Assembly (NCBI GenBank): GCA_950097015.1
Contig: CATNEN010000039.1
Span: 8,262,501-8,326,500 of the forward strand
Direction of reading: 5' to 3'
DNA: 64,000 nt
Source of the DNA: Macrostomum hystrix
Lineage: Eukaryota; Platyhelminthes; Macrostomidae
Part shown: piece after piece, positions 63,858 to 64,000 of the stretch
How the letters are laid out: each line of letters begins with the position of its first letter
Position numbering within the stretch: position 1 is the stretch's first letter
Translations under genes and position numbers: made by a program
Notes under the pieces: generated by a model
Told to the model about the DNA's origin: nothing
Databases searched by the model: none
What the model saw: only the letters and a program-made list of their open reading frames with translations

Positions 63858-64000
63858 TCAAATGATGCGCCGCAGAGCCAGCGCGCGAACATGGTCCGCG
63901 CCGGTGGCAGTGTCGGGCGCCCTGGCGTCGCTCAGCAGGCAGTCGACGTAGCGGCGGGTCCGAGCCTGGCCGCGCCTGAACGGGCCCTGCAGGGTGAGCA
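63858..64000 (-). CDS. Terminal exon (partial) of an unidentified gene
   Basis: Minus-strand frame entering from the right edge and ending at TGA (63858-63860). GC-rich, coding-like: GPFRRGQARTRRYVDCLLSD, then VRALALRRII. CACCCTGCAG at the far right could be an acceptor, in which case the exon starts at about 63990. Family unknown. Confidence 0.5.
   Translation of the reverse strand, partial: LTLQGPFRRGQARTRRYVDCLLSDARAPDTATGADHVRALALRRII

Overview
This is animal nuclear DNA. It holds interrupted genes with GT-AG introns, metazoan-only signalling proteins (a Son-of-sevenless Ras exchange factor, an SLC8 Na+/Ca2+ exchanger, a Hunchback zinc-finger protein, a p130Cas-type adaptor and a three-repeat beta-thymosin), tRNA-derived SINEs and a Tc1/mariner-like transposon. 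Coding exons are GC-rich with CAG-encoded polyglutamine runs, and introns are AT-rich and crowded with minisatellites. The gene set fits a bilaterian invertebrate. A repeat-rich spiralian such as a free-living flatworm is my guess, not something the sequence proves.

Layout. 0.26-2.63 kb: an unrecognised two-exon gene with two hydrophobic segments (minus strand). 2.9-7.05 kb: minisatellites. 7.27-25.81 kb: a complete 14-exon Sos gene (minus), 1434 codons, with all exon phases agreeing and a different tandem array in almost every intron. 25.9-30.1 kb: the shared upstream region between Sos and the divergent exchanger, with one array, a SINE and a small nested insertion. 30.15-39.59 kb: a seven-exon SLC8/NCX gene (plus), 808 codons. 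40.6-41.2 kb: an 18-bp array. 41.46-42.42 kb: a two-exon hunchback-like gene (minus) with a SINE in its intron. 43.4-46.1 kb: a 20-bp array with higher-order structure, then a 42-bp array. 46.37-48.43 kb: a 2,059-bp Tc1/mariner-like element with 311-bp terminal inverted repeats and a damaged transposase. 49.56-55.21 kb: a four-exon p130Cas-family gene (minus), 784 codons. 55.9-58.2 kb: three arrays. 59.0-59.53 kb: a beta-thymosin gene (plus). 60.3-60.8 kb: an array. 61.6-63.6 kb: SINEs and a probable first coding exon (minus). 63.86 kb to the end: the last exon of another gene entering from the right (minus).

Functional links. Sos and Cas both act below receptor tyrosine kinases and integrins (Ras/Rac activation, focal-adhesion scaffolding), and thymosin binds actin. 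Nothing suggests co-transcription, so I read these as neighbours by chance. The most striking property is more than thirty distinct minisatellites in 64 kb. Many lie within tens of bases of exon ends, several have higher-order periods, and two look like amplified 3' splice sites. Exon limits were set by eye from splice consensus, reading phase and recalled family sequence; no alignment or transcript was available.
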